The position numbers and the translations under genes were made by a program. The notes under the pieces were generated by a model. It had not been told where the DNA came from and made no database searches. It saw only the letters and a program-made list of their open reading frames with translations. 64,000 nucleotides of DNA from Hymenobacter properus (GTDB taxonomy: Bacteria > Bacteroidota > Bacteroidia > Cytophagales > Hymenobacteraceae), in NCBI RefSeq assembly GCF_015694735.1, contig NZ_JADQDP010000003.1, positions 310,001 to 374,000 of the forward strand, in the 5' to 3' direction. Positions 1 through 10,359 of this stretch are shown piece after piece. The number at the start of each line of letters is the position of its first letter. The stretch's first letter is position 1.

Positions 1-249
1 GGTGCTGTTGAGCGTGGCCACAATTTTGCCGGCCACGTGGGCGCTTTTGCCAATGCCCGTGACCACCACGCGGCCCTTCAGCTGCAGAATGGCTTGCACG
101 CAGCGCTCAAAGTCGGGCGTGGCGGCCAGGGCGTTGGCTACGTCGTGCAGGGCGGCGGCTTCCTCGTGCAGCACCTGGCGGGCAATGCGCAGCACATCGG
201 CCGAAGCGGCGCTGGTGGCGGAAGGGGCGGATTCGGGGAATGCGGACAT
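1..249 (-). CDS. kdsD: KpsF/GutQ-type arabinose-5-phosphate isomerase, N-terminal part
   Basis: Partial gene running off the left edge; 83 codons are visible from an ATG at 247-249. The family interconverts ribulose-5-phosphate and arabinose-5-phosphate in the cytoplasm, the first step towards KDO of lipopolysaccharide. The visible part holds an N-terminal helix (VLRIARQVLHEEAAAL) followed by the first strand and loop of a SIS sugar-isomerase domain, with the typical GRVVVTGIGKSAHVAGKIVA stretch at residues about 60-79. The CBS domains would lie outside the window. It is divergent from recQ with a 325-base gap, an arrangement I recall as common in Bacteroidota. Family call is firm; the exact substrate is inferred. 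Confidence 0.88.
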   Translation of the reverse strand, partial: MSAFPESAPSATSAASADVLRIARQVLHEEAAALHDVANALAATPDFERCVQAILQLKGRVVVTGIGKSAHVAGKIVATLNST

Positions 250-574
250 AGACAAAGCGGAGATGAGTTCGCAAAATTCGGGCACAGAAGCTTAGCCGTG
301 GCTGACCCGGCTGCTACGCAGGCGCTGGCATGGAAAGCAGATAATTGAACAAACGTTTTCACGCACCTAATACTTGACGATTCGCGGCGCTTTTCAAAAC
401 CTTCTGTTCGTCTGGCATTTGCTTTTTTTGGAGCCGACTGAGCTGGGTTTGGGGTTATGAAATTGTTGCTTCTGATTCAAGAAAAACACCATTTTTCACG
501 ATAAAAACCAATCGGCTTGCTTATCTTCGTTAAGAACCGCGCTTCCCCACGCCTCTCATCTGAGTTTACAAGCT
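250..574. other. Divergent intergenic region kdsD/recQ
   Basis: This 325-base gap should hold the promoters of both flanking genes. It is more AT-rich than the coding DNA. A one-mismatch TAnnTTTG-like box for the minus gene can be read at 350-357 (AACGTTTG on the minus strand), without a clear TTG partner. No ORF, hairpin or repeat stands out. Confidence 0.4.
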
Positions 575-2779
<2,205 letters not shown>

Positions 2780-2803
2780 TTCCGGCGTTTGCCGGCTGCA
2801 GAA

Positions 2804-2851
2804 GCCCCAACGAAGCAACCTATTCCCAGAGGCTGTTTCGTTGGGGCATTT
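2804..2851 (+). terminator. Putative recQ terminator
   Basis: Perfect 11-bp arms GCCCCAACGAA (2804-2814) and TTCGTTGGGGC (2837-2847) form a hairpin 25 bases after the recQ stop. The following T tract is weak (ATTTGC), so termination efficiency is uncertain. Confidence 0.55.
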
Positions 2852-2860
2852 GCTTGATAC

Positions 2861-2947
2861 GCCTGTCATCCTGAGCGCAGCGAAGGACCTTCTCACGTCA
2901 AGGTTTCTAACGTGAGAAGGTCCTTCGCTGCGCTCAGGATGACAGGC
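2861..2947. repeat. Family A inverted repeat, copy 1
   Basis: Two perfect 37-base arms (2861-2897 and 2911-2947) separated by 13 bases. The arm core is TCCTGAGCGCAGCGAAGGAC. The same element recurs at 10234, 28141, 49204 (variant) and 63601. The arms read in frame give peptides such as RSFAALRMT, an artefact often annotated as small proteins; I treat it as a non-coding dispersed palindromic element. Confidence 0.9.
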
Positions 2948-3018
2948 GCCTGAAAACATTCATCCAAAACCAGAAGCCTATTAAATTGCCAGACTTTTTC
3001 ATTTTTCTGCATTAAAGT

Positions 3019-5109
3019 ATGATGCTTTCTTTCTCTTTTCGAGCCGCTTCGCGCGGCGCGGTGGTGCTGCTCTCGGCAGCTACGCTGGATGCGGCAGCGG
3101 CTGGCCATCCTACGGCCGCACCGGCCAACCCGCTGATGCCATCTTTTAACCAGCCTATTGCTTTCAGCAAGGCTACCAAGGCTGATGTGCAGCAGGCTAC
3201 GACGCTGGCCATTGCCAACACCAAAACGGCCTTGACGGCTATTTACAACGTGCCCACGGCCAAGCGCACGTTTGCCAACACCATGCTACCGCTTGATGCG
3301 CTGAACGACAACTTTGGCAGCGTGGCGGGTCCCATCAGCATTTTATTTAATGCAAGCCCCGATTCGGCAGTGCGCAACCAGGCCGAGCGCAGCCTGGCCC
3401 TCATCAGCAAGTATGGCAACGAGCTGGAGCTGGACGAGAAGCTGTATCGGGCCGTGAAGGACTACTCGAAAACCAAGGAAGCCCAGACCCTGACCGGCCC
3501 GCGCAAGAAGTTCCTGACCGAAACGGTGGAAGAGTACGAGCGCAACGGCTTCGCGCTGAGCCCGGAGAAGCGCCAGGAGCTGCAGAAGCTCAACGACAAA
3601 ATTGCGGACCTGAGCCTGGCCTTCGGGGCCAACATTGCCAAGGACCGGAGCCACATGCTGGTGAGCGAAGCCGACCTGAAAGGCCTGCCCGACGACTACA
3701 TCAAGAGCCGCCCGCGCGAGGGCGCGGCCTACCGCATCAACGTGGACGGCCCTTCTTACGGCACGTTCATGAAGTACGCCGAGTCGGAGCCGCTGCGCAA
3801 AAAGCTCTACACGCTCTACAACAACCGCGCATCCGAAGCCAACCTGCCGGTGCTGAAGCAGCTGCTCATCGAGCGCCAGAAAAAGGCCCAGCTGCTGGGC
3901 TACAAAACCTACGCGGCCTACCAAACCAGCAGCCGCATGGTGAAAAACCCTGAAACTGTGTGGGCCTTCGAAACCAAGCTGGTGGACCGCGTGAAGCAGA
4001 AAAGCCAGCAGGACTTAGAGGAGCTGCTGGCCGTGAAGCGCACCTACCTGAAGGACCCCAGCGTGAAAACCATTGCGCCCTGGGAAACCAGCTTCTACAA
4101 CAACCTGCTGATGCAGAGCAAGTACCAGCTCGACGGCGAGAAGGTGAAAGAATACTTCGAGGTGAACCACGTGGTGGACGGTCTTTTCAACACCACGCAG
4201 CAGCTGTTCGGCTTGAAGTTCAACGAGGTGAAGAGTCCGTCGGTGTGGCACCAAGACGCGCGCATGTTTGAGGTGCAGCGCGACGGCAAGCTCATCGGGC
4301 GCTTCTACATCGACCTGTTTCCGCGCGAGAACAAGTACACGCACGCGGCCTGCTTCGGCATTCAGTCGGGCCGGGCCACGGCGCAGGGCTACCAGCTGCC
4401 CACGGCGGCGCTGCTCTGCAACTTCAACGCCCCCACGCCCGGCAAGCCGGCCCTAATGAACCACAGCCAGGTGGTGACCTTCTTCCACGAGTTTGGCCAC
4501 GTGATGCACAACCTGCTAACTACGGCCGAGCTGTCGAGTCAGTCGGGCACCAGCGTGAAGCGCGACTTCGTGGAGGCGCCCTCGCAGATTCTGGAAAACT
4601 GGGCCTGGAACTACGACGCCCTCAAGACCTTCGCCAAGCACTACCAGACCGGCGAGGTGCTGCCCAAGCCGCTGTATGACAAGATGTGGGCCGCCCGCAA
4701 CGTAGGCTCGGGCCTAGCCGCCTCGCAGCAGATTCTGTACGGCACCCTCGACATGACCCTGCACGACCGGTTCGACCCGAACGGCACCGAAACGACCACC
4801 GACGTGCTGAAAAAGCTGCAAAACCAGATTACACCCTTCGCCTACCTCGACGGTACCAATATGCAGGCTGCTTTCGGGCACCTGACGGGCTACGGCGCGG
4901 GCTACTACGGCTACATGTGGTCGAAGGTGTACGCCGAGGACATGTTCTCGGTGTTCGAGAAAAACGGCATCATGGACAGCAAAACCGGCCTGCGCTACCG
5001 CGACTACATCCTGGCCAAAGGCGGCACCGACGAGGAATACAACCTGGTGAAAAACTTCCTGGGCCGCGAGCCCAACCAAGAAGCCTTCTTCAAGTCGCTG
5101 GGGCTGTAA
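3019..5109 (+). CDS. M3 family zinc metallopeptidase (Dcp/oligopeptidase type)
   Basis: A 696-residue thimet-oligopeptidase/peptidyl-dipeptidase relative that cleaves short peptides. The zinc site HEFGH lies at residues 490-494 (FFHEFGHVMHNLL), with the third ligand in FVEAPSQ about 25 residues later; the C-terminal GYGAGYYGYMWS segment is also typical of M3. Length matches the family. The N-terminus is hydrophobic and alanine-rich (SRGAVVLLSAATLDAAAAG), so export to the periplasm is likely but no clean cleavage site is seen. Alternative downstream starts exist (for example Met at about residue 40). It sits alone between a family A repeat and a good terminator. Confidence 0.93.
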   Translation: MMLSFSFRAASRGAVVLLSAATLDAAAAGHPTAAPANPLMPSFNQPIAFSKATKADVQQATTLAIANTKTALTAIYNVPTAKRTFANTMLPLDALNDNFGSVAGPISILFNASPDSAVRNQAERSLALISKYGNELELDEKLYRAVKDYSKTKEAQTLTGPRKKFLTETVEEYERNGFALSPEKRQELQKLNDKIADLSLAFGANIAKDRSHMLVSEADLKGLPDDYIKSRPREGAAYRINVDGPSYGTFMKYAESEPLRKKLYTLYNNRASEANLPVLKQLLIERQKKAQLLGYKTYAAYQTSSRMVKNPETVWAFETKLVDRVKQKSQQDLEELLAVKRTYLKDPSVKTIAPWETSFYNNLLMQSKYQLDGEKVKEYFEVNHVVDGLFNTTQQLFGLKFNEVKSPSVWHQDARMFEVQRDGKLIGRFYIDLFPRENKYTHAACFGIQSGRATAQGYQLPTAALLCNFNAPTPGKPALMNHSQVVTFFHEFGHVMHNLLTTAELSSQSGTSVKRDFVEAPSQILENWAWNYDALKTFAKHYQTGEVLPKPLYDKMWAARNVGSGLAASQQILYGTLDMTLHDRFDPNGTETTTDVLKKLQNQITPFAYLDGTNMQAAFGHLTGYGAGYYGYMWSKVYAEDMFSVFEKNGIMDSKTGLRYRDYILAKGGTDEEYNLVKNFLGREPNQEAFFKSLGL

Positions 5110-5142
5110 TGCCGGCCGATGGACAAACTGGGCTCCTGCAAA

Positions 5143-5178
5143 CAAAAATGCCGCTTCTCCGAGCGGCATTTTTGTTTT
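5143..5178 (+). terminator. Rho-independent terminator after the M3 peptidase
   Basis: CAAAAATGCCGCT and AGCGGCATTTTTG are perfect inverted arms around a six-base loop, ending in a T-rich tail, 33 bases past the stop codon. A+T-flanked symmetry could let it act in both directions. Confidence 0.85.
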
Positions 5179-5270
5179 CGGCAGCACAAGTGCGTCGAAC
5201 TCTAGGCCCATCGCCGCGTATTGCCAGAGATGCTTAGCGTGCTGCTTGGCAAACACTTAGCAAATTATAT

Positions 5271-5771
5271 ATGTGGGTTGTTTTTGCTTTGCTGGCGGCA
5301 TTGGTGTCGGCTACGGTGGTCACCTTGTCGAAAGCCGGCATCAAGAACGTGCCGCCCAGCCTGGCTTTCGCCATTCAGGCCGTGCTCATCATCATTGTTT
5401 CATGGGGTACGGTGCTGTGGCAGAACCTGCTCCCCGACCTGGGCAAGATTGAGCGCAAAAGCTGGATATTTCTGATTGCGGCGGGCGTCCTTACGGCCAC
5501 GTCATCGCTGCTGTCGTTTCGGGCGCTCTCGCTCGGCGATGCCTCACGGGTGTCGCCGCTCACCAATGTAGCCTTGGTGTTTTCGGTAACGCTGGCCGCC
5601 ATTTTCCTCAAGGAGAAGCTGACGTGGCAGGTGATGCTGGGCGCGGCCCTCATGGCGGGCGGCGCCTTGCTTATTGCCTTCGCCAAGCCGGCTGAGAAGC
5701 CAACGGATAATAAAAAAGATGGTCGCCCCGAAACCGGGACGACCATCTACGAATCCAAGCCGAGGGCTTAG
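5271..5771 (+). CDS. EamA/DMT-type small membrane protein
   Basis: A 166-residue protein with five hydrophobic segments, equal to one EamA (drug/metabolite transporter) half. Features are an N-terminal segment directly at the start (VVFALLAALVSATVVTLSKA), a conserved-looking SFRALSLGDASRVSPLTNVA stretch and a last helix LGAALMAGGALLIAF. Half-size members are thought to dimerise in the inner membrane; substrate is unknown. The start ATG at 5271 is followed at once by a membrane segment. The hydrophilic C-terminal 25 residues (KPTDNKKDGRPETG) are encoded over a hairpin that reads as a terminator for the opposite strand, so this tail may be shaped by that element. Confidence 0.85.
   Translation: MWVVFALLAALVSATVVTLSKAGIKNVPPSLAFAIQAVLIIIVSWGTVLWQNLLPDLGKIERKSWIFLIAAGVLTATSSLLSFRALSLGDASRVSPLTNVALVFSVTLAAIFLKEKLTWQVMLGAALMAGGALLIAFAKPAEKPTDNKKDGRPETGTTIYESKPRA
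5712..5747 (-). terminator. Terminator of the bacilliredoxin gene, inside the EamA coding end
   Basis: On the minus strand GATGGTCGTCCCGG pairs with the CGACCATC side (5718-5747) and is followed by TTTTTTATT (5717-5709). It lies 31 bases after the bacilliredoxin stop but within the last codons of the convergent EamA gene. The tail is only good on the minus strand. Confidence 0.8.
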
Positions 5772-5777
5772 GACTGA

Positions 5778-6200
5778 CTAGCAATACTCCTCGAACGCGC
5801 CTTGCAGGTTGTTCACGATGCGCATGGCGTCGGAACCTTCGATGTGGTAGCGCTCAATCATGTGCACCAGCTCGCCGTCTTTGAACAGGGCGATGCAGGG
5901 CGAGGAAGGAGGGTACGGGAGCAGGTGCTCGCGCATCTTGGCCACGGCGTCGGTTTCCATGCCGGCGAAAACGGTCACGAGTTTGCCTGGCTTTTTGTCG
6001 GCACTGGCCAGAGCCATTTTCAGGGCGGGGCGGGCCTTGGCGGCGGCGCAGCCGCACACCGAGTTCACGGCCACCAGCACGGTGCCTTCTTTGTCGGCCA
6101 GGGCCGATTCTACTTCCTCGGGGGTCATCAGCTGCTCAAAACCAACCTCGGTGAGGTCTTGGCGGATGGGCGCCACCATGTATTCGGGATAAACTGCCAT
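5778..6200 (-). CDS. Bacilliredoxin (BrxA/BrxB, YphP family)
   Basis: A 140-residue cytoplasmic thiol protein of the DUF1094/BrxA-BrxB family, which removes bacillithiol from S-bacillithiolated proteins in organisms that make that thiol. The family motif is a CGC pair, seen here as Cys49-Gly50-Cys51 in NSVCGCAAAKARPAL. The thioredoxin-like fold ends with FKDGELVHMIERYHIEG. Length matches the family. A perfect TAnnTTTG box lies 45 bases upstream and a strong terminator overlaps the end of the neighbouring convergent gene, so it is likely a single-gene transcript. Use of bacillithiol by this organism is inferred from the family, not shown here. Confidence 0.94.
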   Translation of the reverse strand: MAVYPEYMVAPIRQDLTEVGFEQLMTPEEVESALADKEGTVLVAVNSVCGCAAAKARPALKMALASADKKPGKLVTVFAGMETDAVAKMREHLLPYPPSSPCIALFKDGELVHMIERYHIEGSDAMRIVNNLQGAFEEYC

Positions 6201-6244
6201 TGTCGTAATGATTTATAAAAAAGCGGCGCGGCCGCATGAGGATG

Positions 6245-6252
6245 CAAAAATA
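6245..6252 (-). promoter_or_regulatory. TAnnTTTG promoter element for the bacilliredoxin gene
   Basis: Minus-strand TATTTTTG matches the Bacteroidota -7 consensus exactly, 45 bases before the start codon. No TTG at the preferred 19-21 base spacing is visible. Confidence 0.6.
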
Positions 6253-6313
6253 CGAATGCTTAAAGCAATGAGGCCGGTGGAAAGTTTCGGAGGTATAGCA
6301 GCTAGTGAAAGAA

Positions 6314-6414
6314 CGTCATGCCGAGCGTAGCCGAGGCATCTCGCGTGCCGAAGTAATCCTGACGTTAGGAGTTACTACAGCACGCGAGATGCCTCGGCTA
6401 CGCTCGGCATGACG
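6314..6414. repeat. Family B inverted repeat, copy 1
   Basis: Perfect 34-base arms (6314-6347 and 6381-6414) with core CGTCATGCCGAGCGTAGCCG, separated by 33 bases. Related copies are at 45282 and 62571, and a half copy at 38249. It lies between the convergent-free 3' end of the GH43 gene and the bacilliredoxin promoter. Confidence 0.9.
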
Positions 6415-6438
6415 GTTTGAGTTTCTTTTCAGTGCGCC

Positions 6439-7557
6439 CTACGGCACTATCGTCTCGATGCTGCCATCGGCCTTGCGCTTCAGCTCCGTCACTTTGATGT
6501 TGCGCAGCCAGGTTTTGCCGCTCAACTGGGTATCGTGGTAGAAGATGTACCACTTGCCTTTCACCTCGATGATGGAATGGTGGGTGGTCCAGCCCTGCAC
6601 GGGCTCCATGATGACGCCTTTGTAGGTGAAGGGGCCGGTGGGCTTGTCGCCCACAGCGTACACCAGCAGGTGGGTGTCGCCGGTAGAGTAAGAGAAGTAG
6701 TATTTGCCGTTGTACTTGTGCATCCAGCTGCCCTCGAAGAAGCGGCGCTTGGTGTCGCTGGCCAGCAGGGGCTTGCCGGCTTCGTCGAGGATTTTCACGT
6801 CCTGTACCGGGCCATCGAAGTGCTTCATGTCGGCCGACAGCTGGCCCACGCGGGCGCTGAGGGCGGGCACGTCGCCGCTGGGCTCTTTTTCGGGAGCGTT
6901 GGCGTCGTAAGTGCCTTTTTGCCAGCGCTGGAGCTGGCCGCCCCACAGGCCGCCGAAGTACATGTAAGACTTGCCGTCGGTATCGGTGAACACGGCCGGG
7001 TCGATGCTAAAGCTGCCAGCAATTGGCGTGGCTTCGGCCTTGAAGGGACCGGCCGGCGTTTTGCTGGTGGCCACGCCGATGCGGAACACGTCCTGCTTGT
7101 CCTTGACGGGGAAGTAGAGGTAATAGGTGCCGTTTTTGAAGGCTGCATCGGGGGCCCACAGCTGGCGGCCGGCCCAGGGAATGTCCTTCACCGCCAGGGC
7201 CACGCCGTGGTCGGTTACAGGGCCGCCCACGCTGTCCATCGACAGAATGTGGTAGTCGTTCATGGCAAAATGGTCGCCTTTGTCGTTTTCCGGCATCCCC
7301 GTTTCGATGTCGTGCGAGGGGTAGATGTAAATCTTGCCGTCGAAGACGTGCGCCGAAGGGTCGGCGGTATAAATGTCCTTCACCAGCGGCTGCGACAGGA
7401 ACTTGGGCCCAGCGGCCGAATCGGTTTTAGACGTTTCGGCGGGGACGGTAGTGGCAGTGGTTTCCTGCTTGGTTTCGGTGGACTGGCAGGCAGCCAGCAG
7501 GGCCAGCGAGGCGGCCAGGGCGGCAGCAGGAGCTTTCAGATTCAGGGGGTTGCGCAT
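6439..7557 (-). CDS. Glycoside hydrolase family 43 lipoprotein
   Basis: A 372-residue secreted arabinan/xylan-type hydrolase. The signal peptide ends in a lipobox (ASLALLAAC, Cys24), so it should be lipid-anchored. The five-bladed propeller carries the GH43 catalytic trio: Asp66 in YTADPSAHVF (general base), Asp186 in SIDPAVF (pKa modulator) and Glu275 in RRFFEGSWMH (general acid). The GQLQRWQKG and TTHHSIIEVKGKWYIFYHDT parts also fit GH43. Exact substrate cannot be read from sequence. A consensus promoter with TTG-19-TAnnTTTG lies about 90 bases upstream, leaving a long 5' leader. It is transcribed alone. Confidence 0.93.
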   Translation of the reverse strand: MRNPLNLKAPAAALAASLALLAACQSTETKQETTATTVPAETSKTDSAAGPKFLSQPLVKDIYTADPSAHVFDGKIYIYPSHDIETGMPENDKGDHFAMNDYHILSMDSVGGPVTDHGVALAVKDIPWAGRQLWAPDAAFKNGTYYLYFPVKDKQDVFRIGVATSKTPAGPFKAEATPIAGSFSIDPAVFTDTDGKSYMYFGGLWGGQLQRWQKGTYDANAPEKEPSGDVPALSARVGQLSADMKHFDGPVQDVKILDEAGKPLLASDTKRRFFEGSWMHKYNGKYYFSYSTGDTHLLVYAVGDKPTGPFTYKGVIMEPVQGWTTHHSIIEVKGKWYIFYHDTQLSGKTWLRNIKVTELKRKADGSIETIVP

Positions 7558-7647
7558 GGGAATTTTGGGTATTGAAAACGCGGAGAAACGGGCCAGGCCG
7601 GAGCTCCTCTAGATAAAAAGGGAACAGGCTTCGGCTGGGAATGGGCG

Positions 7648-7677
7648 CAAATATAGAAGCGCCTTTGACGCGCGCAA
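7648..7677 (-). promoter_or_regulatory. Complete Bacteroidota promoter of the GH43 gene
   Basis: Minus-strand TTG (7675-7677), 19-base spacer, then TATATTTG (7648-7655), an exact fit to the sigma-ABfr type consensus TTG-N19-TAnnTTTG. It predicts a transcript start near 7640 and a leader of roughly 85 bases before the ATG. Confidence 0.8.
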
Positions 7678-7749
7678 CCAATTGGTTTTTAACCCATTTT
7701 ATCGTGAATCTACCGCAATCGATGCCGATAGACGGCCAATTACAGCGCA

Positions 7750-7814
7750 ATAAATCGAGCCCCGGCTGGGCGACATTTGGTGAGAAATTGTCGTCCCGCC
7801 GGGGCTCGATTTAT
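7750..7814 (-). terminator. Long hairpin, terminator of the M28 peptidase gene
   Basis: Sixteen-base perfect arms ATAAATCGAGCCCCGG and CCGGGGCTCGATTTAT, with further pairing of GGGCGACA and TGTCGTCCC inside. It begins 12 bases after the M28 stop; the AT-rich outer stem gives a U-rich 3' arm. It also lies upstream of the GH43 promoter. Confidence 0.8.
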
Positions 7815-7826
7815 AAATTGGCCAGC

Positions 7827-9479
7827 CTACCGCTTGCCGTAGCGCACCCCGAAAAAGTCGCCCTTGTTCCAGGTCGGCCGCGTGGGGTCCTGAGCCACCT
7901 GGTAGCCGATAAGGAAACAGAGCTGCACGTACTTACGGCCGGCATCAAAATCGAAGCGGCCGTTGATGTCGTCCTGCGGCTTGTGGTAGGTGACGGCGCG
8001 CCATTTCTGCACTTCTTCGCTGAGGTTGTTGCGGCCGTCGGCGGTTTTGTTGCCGTATTTGATGTGCAGGGCCGGAATCCCGGCCGTCACGAAGCTGTAC
8101 TGGTCGCTGCGGATGAAGCGGTTTTGCTCGGGCTCGGGGTCGTTTTCGAGGTCGATGCCCATGTAGGCGCAGGCCTTTTTCACGGGCTCGATGAGGGTGG
8201 AATGCGGGGCGCCCAGGGCCACCACACTCAGCAGCGGCGCAATGATAGTGGGCATGTCCATGTTGATGTCGGCCACGATGCTGGCCTTGGGCACGGTGGG
8301 GTTGGCAGCGAAGGCGGTTGAACCCAGCAGACCCAGCTCCTCGCCGGTCATGAATACGAAGAGCATGCTCCGCTTGGGCTTTTCCTTGAGCTTGGAGTAA
8401 ACCTTGGCGATTTCGAGCACGCAGGACACGCCCGAGGCGTTGTCGTGGGCGCCGTTGTTGATGGAGTCACCCTTCACCGGAGCCGTAATGCCGAGGTGGT
8501 CGAGGTGAGCCGAATGCACCACGTACTCGCTTTTCAGCTTGGCATCGGAGCCGGGAAATTTGCCCACCACGTTGTAGCTCTCAATGTCCTGATAAGTCGA
8601 TTTTGCGCTGGCCGTGAGGTTGGTTTTGAGCACAGCCGAGGCCGGCTTGCCACTCTTAATTGCCGCGAAAACCTGGGTGGTATCGAGCGCCGCGGTTTGC
8701 AAAAACCGCTGAAGCGCCACGGCATTCACCGCGCCGTAGAACTGTTGCTGGCTGCCCGGCGCGAAGGTGCGCGAGGCCGCCACCTTGCCGTTGGCGCCCA
8801 GCACGCTGTAGGTGCCGGCCTTAATGCTGGCCGGCGGCGTGGCGTGGGTGGAGGCCACCAGCAGGCCCACCGCGCCGTGGCTAACGGCCGTTTTGAGCAG
8901 CACCGCTAAATCCTGGCTGGCCGAGGCCACCGTCGACACGAAGGTGCGGGGCGCGCCGCGCACTATCATCACCACCTTGCCCTTCACATCGAGGCTGGCG
9001 TAGTCGTCGTAGCCCAGCTCGGGGGCGCTGATGCCGAAGCCGGCAAAGGCCAGCGGCGCGTTCTTGATGCTGGTGGCCGGCAGTTCGGGGCTGGGGTACA
9101 CCACGTAGTCCTGGCCAGCGGTGAGGGGCAGCGCAGCCCCCTGCGCGTCGCGGGCCTCGAAGGTGGCGCCAGGCTGCAGGAAGGCGCGGCGCAGGCGCAC
9201 TTTCTGGATGTAGGTACCGCCCTCGCCGGCCGGCTGCACGCCCATGCTTTTGAGCTGCTGGGTGACGTAGTCGACGGCCATTTGGTAGCCGGGGGTGCCG
9301 GCTTTGCGGCCCTGCAGGCGGTCGTCGGCCAGGTAGGCAATGTGGGCTTTGATGTCGGCGGGCTTGACCTGCTCCAGGGCGGCTGTCACGGGCTTGGGCA
9401 CGGTGAGCGGGGCCTGGGCGTGGGCGGCAGCGCCAAGCAGCAGGCCGCCTAAGGCAAGCGTGGAGAGAAGAGCTTTCAT
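7827..9479 (-). CDS. M28 family zinc aminopeptidase, secreted
   Basis: A 550-residue peptidase from the start at 9477-9479, chosen because MKALLSTLALGGLLLGAAAHA is a clear signal peptide; the frame stays open 84 bases further upstream without a better start. After an N-terminal region and a PA domain-like insert (near residues 130-280), the di-zinc M28 motifs follow: HSAHLDHLG, NGAHDNASGV, FMTGEELGLLGS, INMDMP and a late histidine in PALHIKYG. Such enzymes release N-terminal amino acids from peptides outside the cytoplasm. A strong hairpin follows. The upstream 379 bases hold no other gene. Confidence 0.93.
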   Translation of the reverse strand: MKALLSTLALGGLLLGAAAHAQAPLTVPKPVTAALEQVKPADIKAHIAYLADDRLQGRKAGTPGYQMAVDYVTQQLKSMGVQPAGEGGTYIQKVRLRRAFLQPGATFEARDAQGAALPLTAGQDYVVYPSPELPATSIKNAPLAFAGFGISAPELGYDDYASLDVKGKVVMIVRGAPRTFVSTVASASQDLAVLLKTAVSHGAVGLLVASTHATPPASIKAGTYSVLGANGKVAASRTFAPGSQQQFYGAVNAVALQRFLQTAALDTTQVFAAIKSGKPASAVLKTNLTASAKSTYQDIESYNVVGKFPGSDAKLKSEYVVHSAHLDHLGITAPVKGDSINNGAHDNASGVSCVLEIAKVYSKLKEKPKRSMLFVFMTGEELGLLGSTAFAANPTVPKASIVADINMDMPTIIAPLLSVVALGAPHSTLIEPVKKACAYMGIDLENDPEPEQNRFIRSDQYSFVTAGIPALHIKYGNKTADGRNNLSEEVQKWRAVTYHKPQDDINGRFDFDAGRKYVQLCFLIGYQVAQDPTRPTWNKGDFFGVRYGKR

Positions 9480-9858
9480 AAATGAATTCGAAAGTGAGGC
9501 TTCAAAGAACGGCATGCCGGGCATTGCGCGTGTTATTTTTTCGGACCGGACGGCAGGCGGCATGCGCGGCGCCCGGCGTTAATTGAGCGGCCTGGCCGCG
9601 GACTCAAAGCCCCGAATGCAGGCCATCCAATCGATTGTGTGGAGGGCGAAATGGGGCAGCCCCGGCAGTAGGCTTGCTCATTACGCTGTGGCCATTGCAC
9701 CAGAACTACACTGATTTACTTAGCGTTGAACTCACTTGGCCTCAATTTTCTGCTTAACTTGAGAAAACAGGCCATCAACCAAGGGAGCCTAAGCCCTGCC
9801 CCGCCGCCCACCCGCGTGAGCCGCCCGCCAGCCGCTCCCTCCCTAAACAACTCATACC
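9480..9858. other. Divergent intergenic region with a CAATCGATTG palindrome
   Basis: No credible ORF. It should contain the promoters of the M28 gene (minus) and the DUF3850 gene (plus). The one distinct mark is a perfect 10-bp palindrome CAATCGATTG at 9628-9637 inside a 16-of-20 dyad (9623-9642), which could be a regulator site; no regulator can be assigned. Confidence 0.4.
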
Positions 9859-10212
9859 ATGACTTCGAATCTCACTTTCCCCGAAGCTTTCGTTCCGCAG
9901 TTTCACACCTCCAACCCCTCGCAACGTCAATCGCACGAGCTCAAAATCTGGCCATCCTGCTTCGCAGCCGTGAAGGCCGGCACCAAACCCTTCGACGTGC
10001 GCGAAAACGACCGGGGCTTTCAGGTGGGCGACCAGTTGCTGCTGCGCGAATTCGAACCCGAAACCGAACAATTCACCGGCCAGGTCCTGACCCGCTGGGT
10101 CAGCTACGTGCTGCAAGGCGGTGCCTTCGGCGTGCAGGCCAACTGGTGCGTACTGGGCTTCAGCGAATTGCCGCCCATTCCTACCGGCATGACGGACATT
10201 CGGCTTTGGTAG
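9859..10212 (+). CDS. DUF3850 (ASCH/PUA-like) protein
   Basis: A 117-residue cytoplasmic protein. The core HELKIWPSCFAAVKAG, FDVRENDRGFQVGDQLLL and YVLQGGAFGV matches the DUF3850 family, a small beta-barrel of the PUA/ASCH superfamily thought to bind RNA or modified nucleotides. Family members are often found in phages and near tRNA or nucleic-acid genes; here there is no such neighbour. The ATG at 9859 gives the usual family length plus a 25-residue N-terminal extension. A family A repeat begins 21 bases after the stop. Function is not known. Confidence 0.8.
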   Translation: MTSNLTFPEAFVPQFHTSNPSQRQSHELKIWPSCFAAVKAGTKPFDVRENDRGFQVGDQLLLREFEPETEQFTGQVLTRWVSYVLQGGAFGVQANWCVLGFSELPPIPTGMTDIRLW

Positions 10213-10233
10213 AGAGCAAAACAGAAACTTCCA

Positions 10234-10320
10234 TGTCATCCTGAGCGCAGCGAAGGACCTTCTTACATTTGGGCAATTAGTACAGAGGTGAGAAGGTCCT
10301 TCGCTGCGCTCAGGATGACA
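10234..10320. repeat. Family A inverted repeat, copy 2
   Basis: Arms 10234-10266 and 10288-10320 (core TCCTGAGCGCAGCGAAGGAC) with a 21-base loop. It lies between the DUF3850 gene and the transporter operon and ends 40 bases before the chosen GTG start of the ATPase, so it sits in or just upstream of that promoter. Confidence 0.9.
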
Positions 10321-10359
10321 GACGTGGCGCTGGTATTCCGGTTGGGCTTACTTTGCCGT

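Noticed and set aside
10288..10359. Longer start of the transporter ATPase within the family A repeat
   Set aside because: The added residues (RRSFAALRMT) are the repeat translation found next to unrelated genes; GTG 10360 fits the family start.
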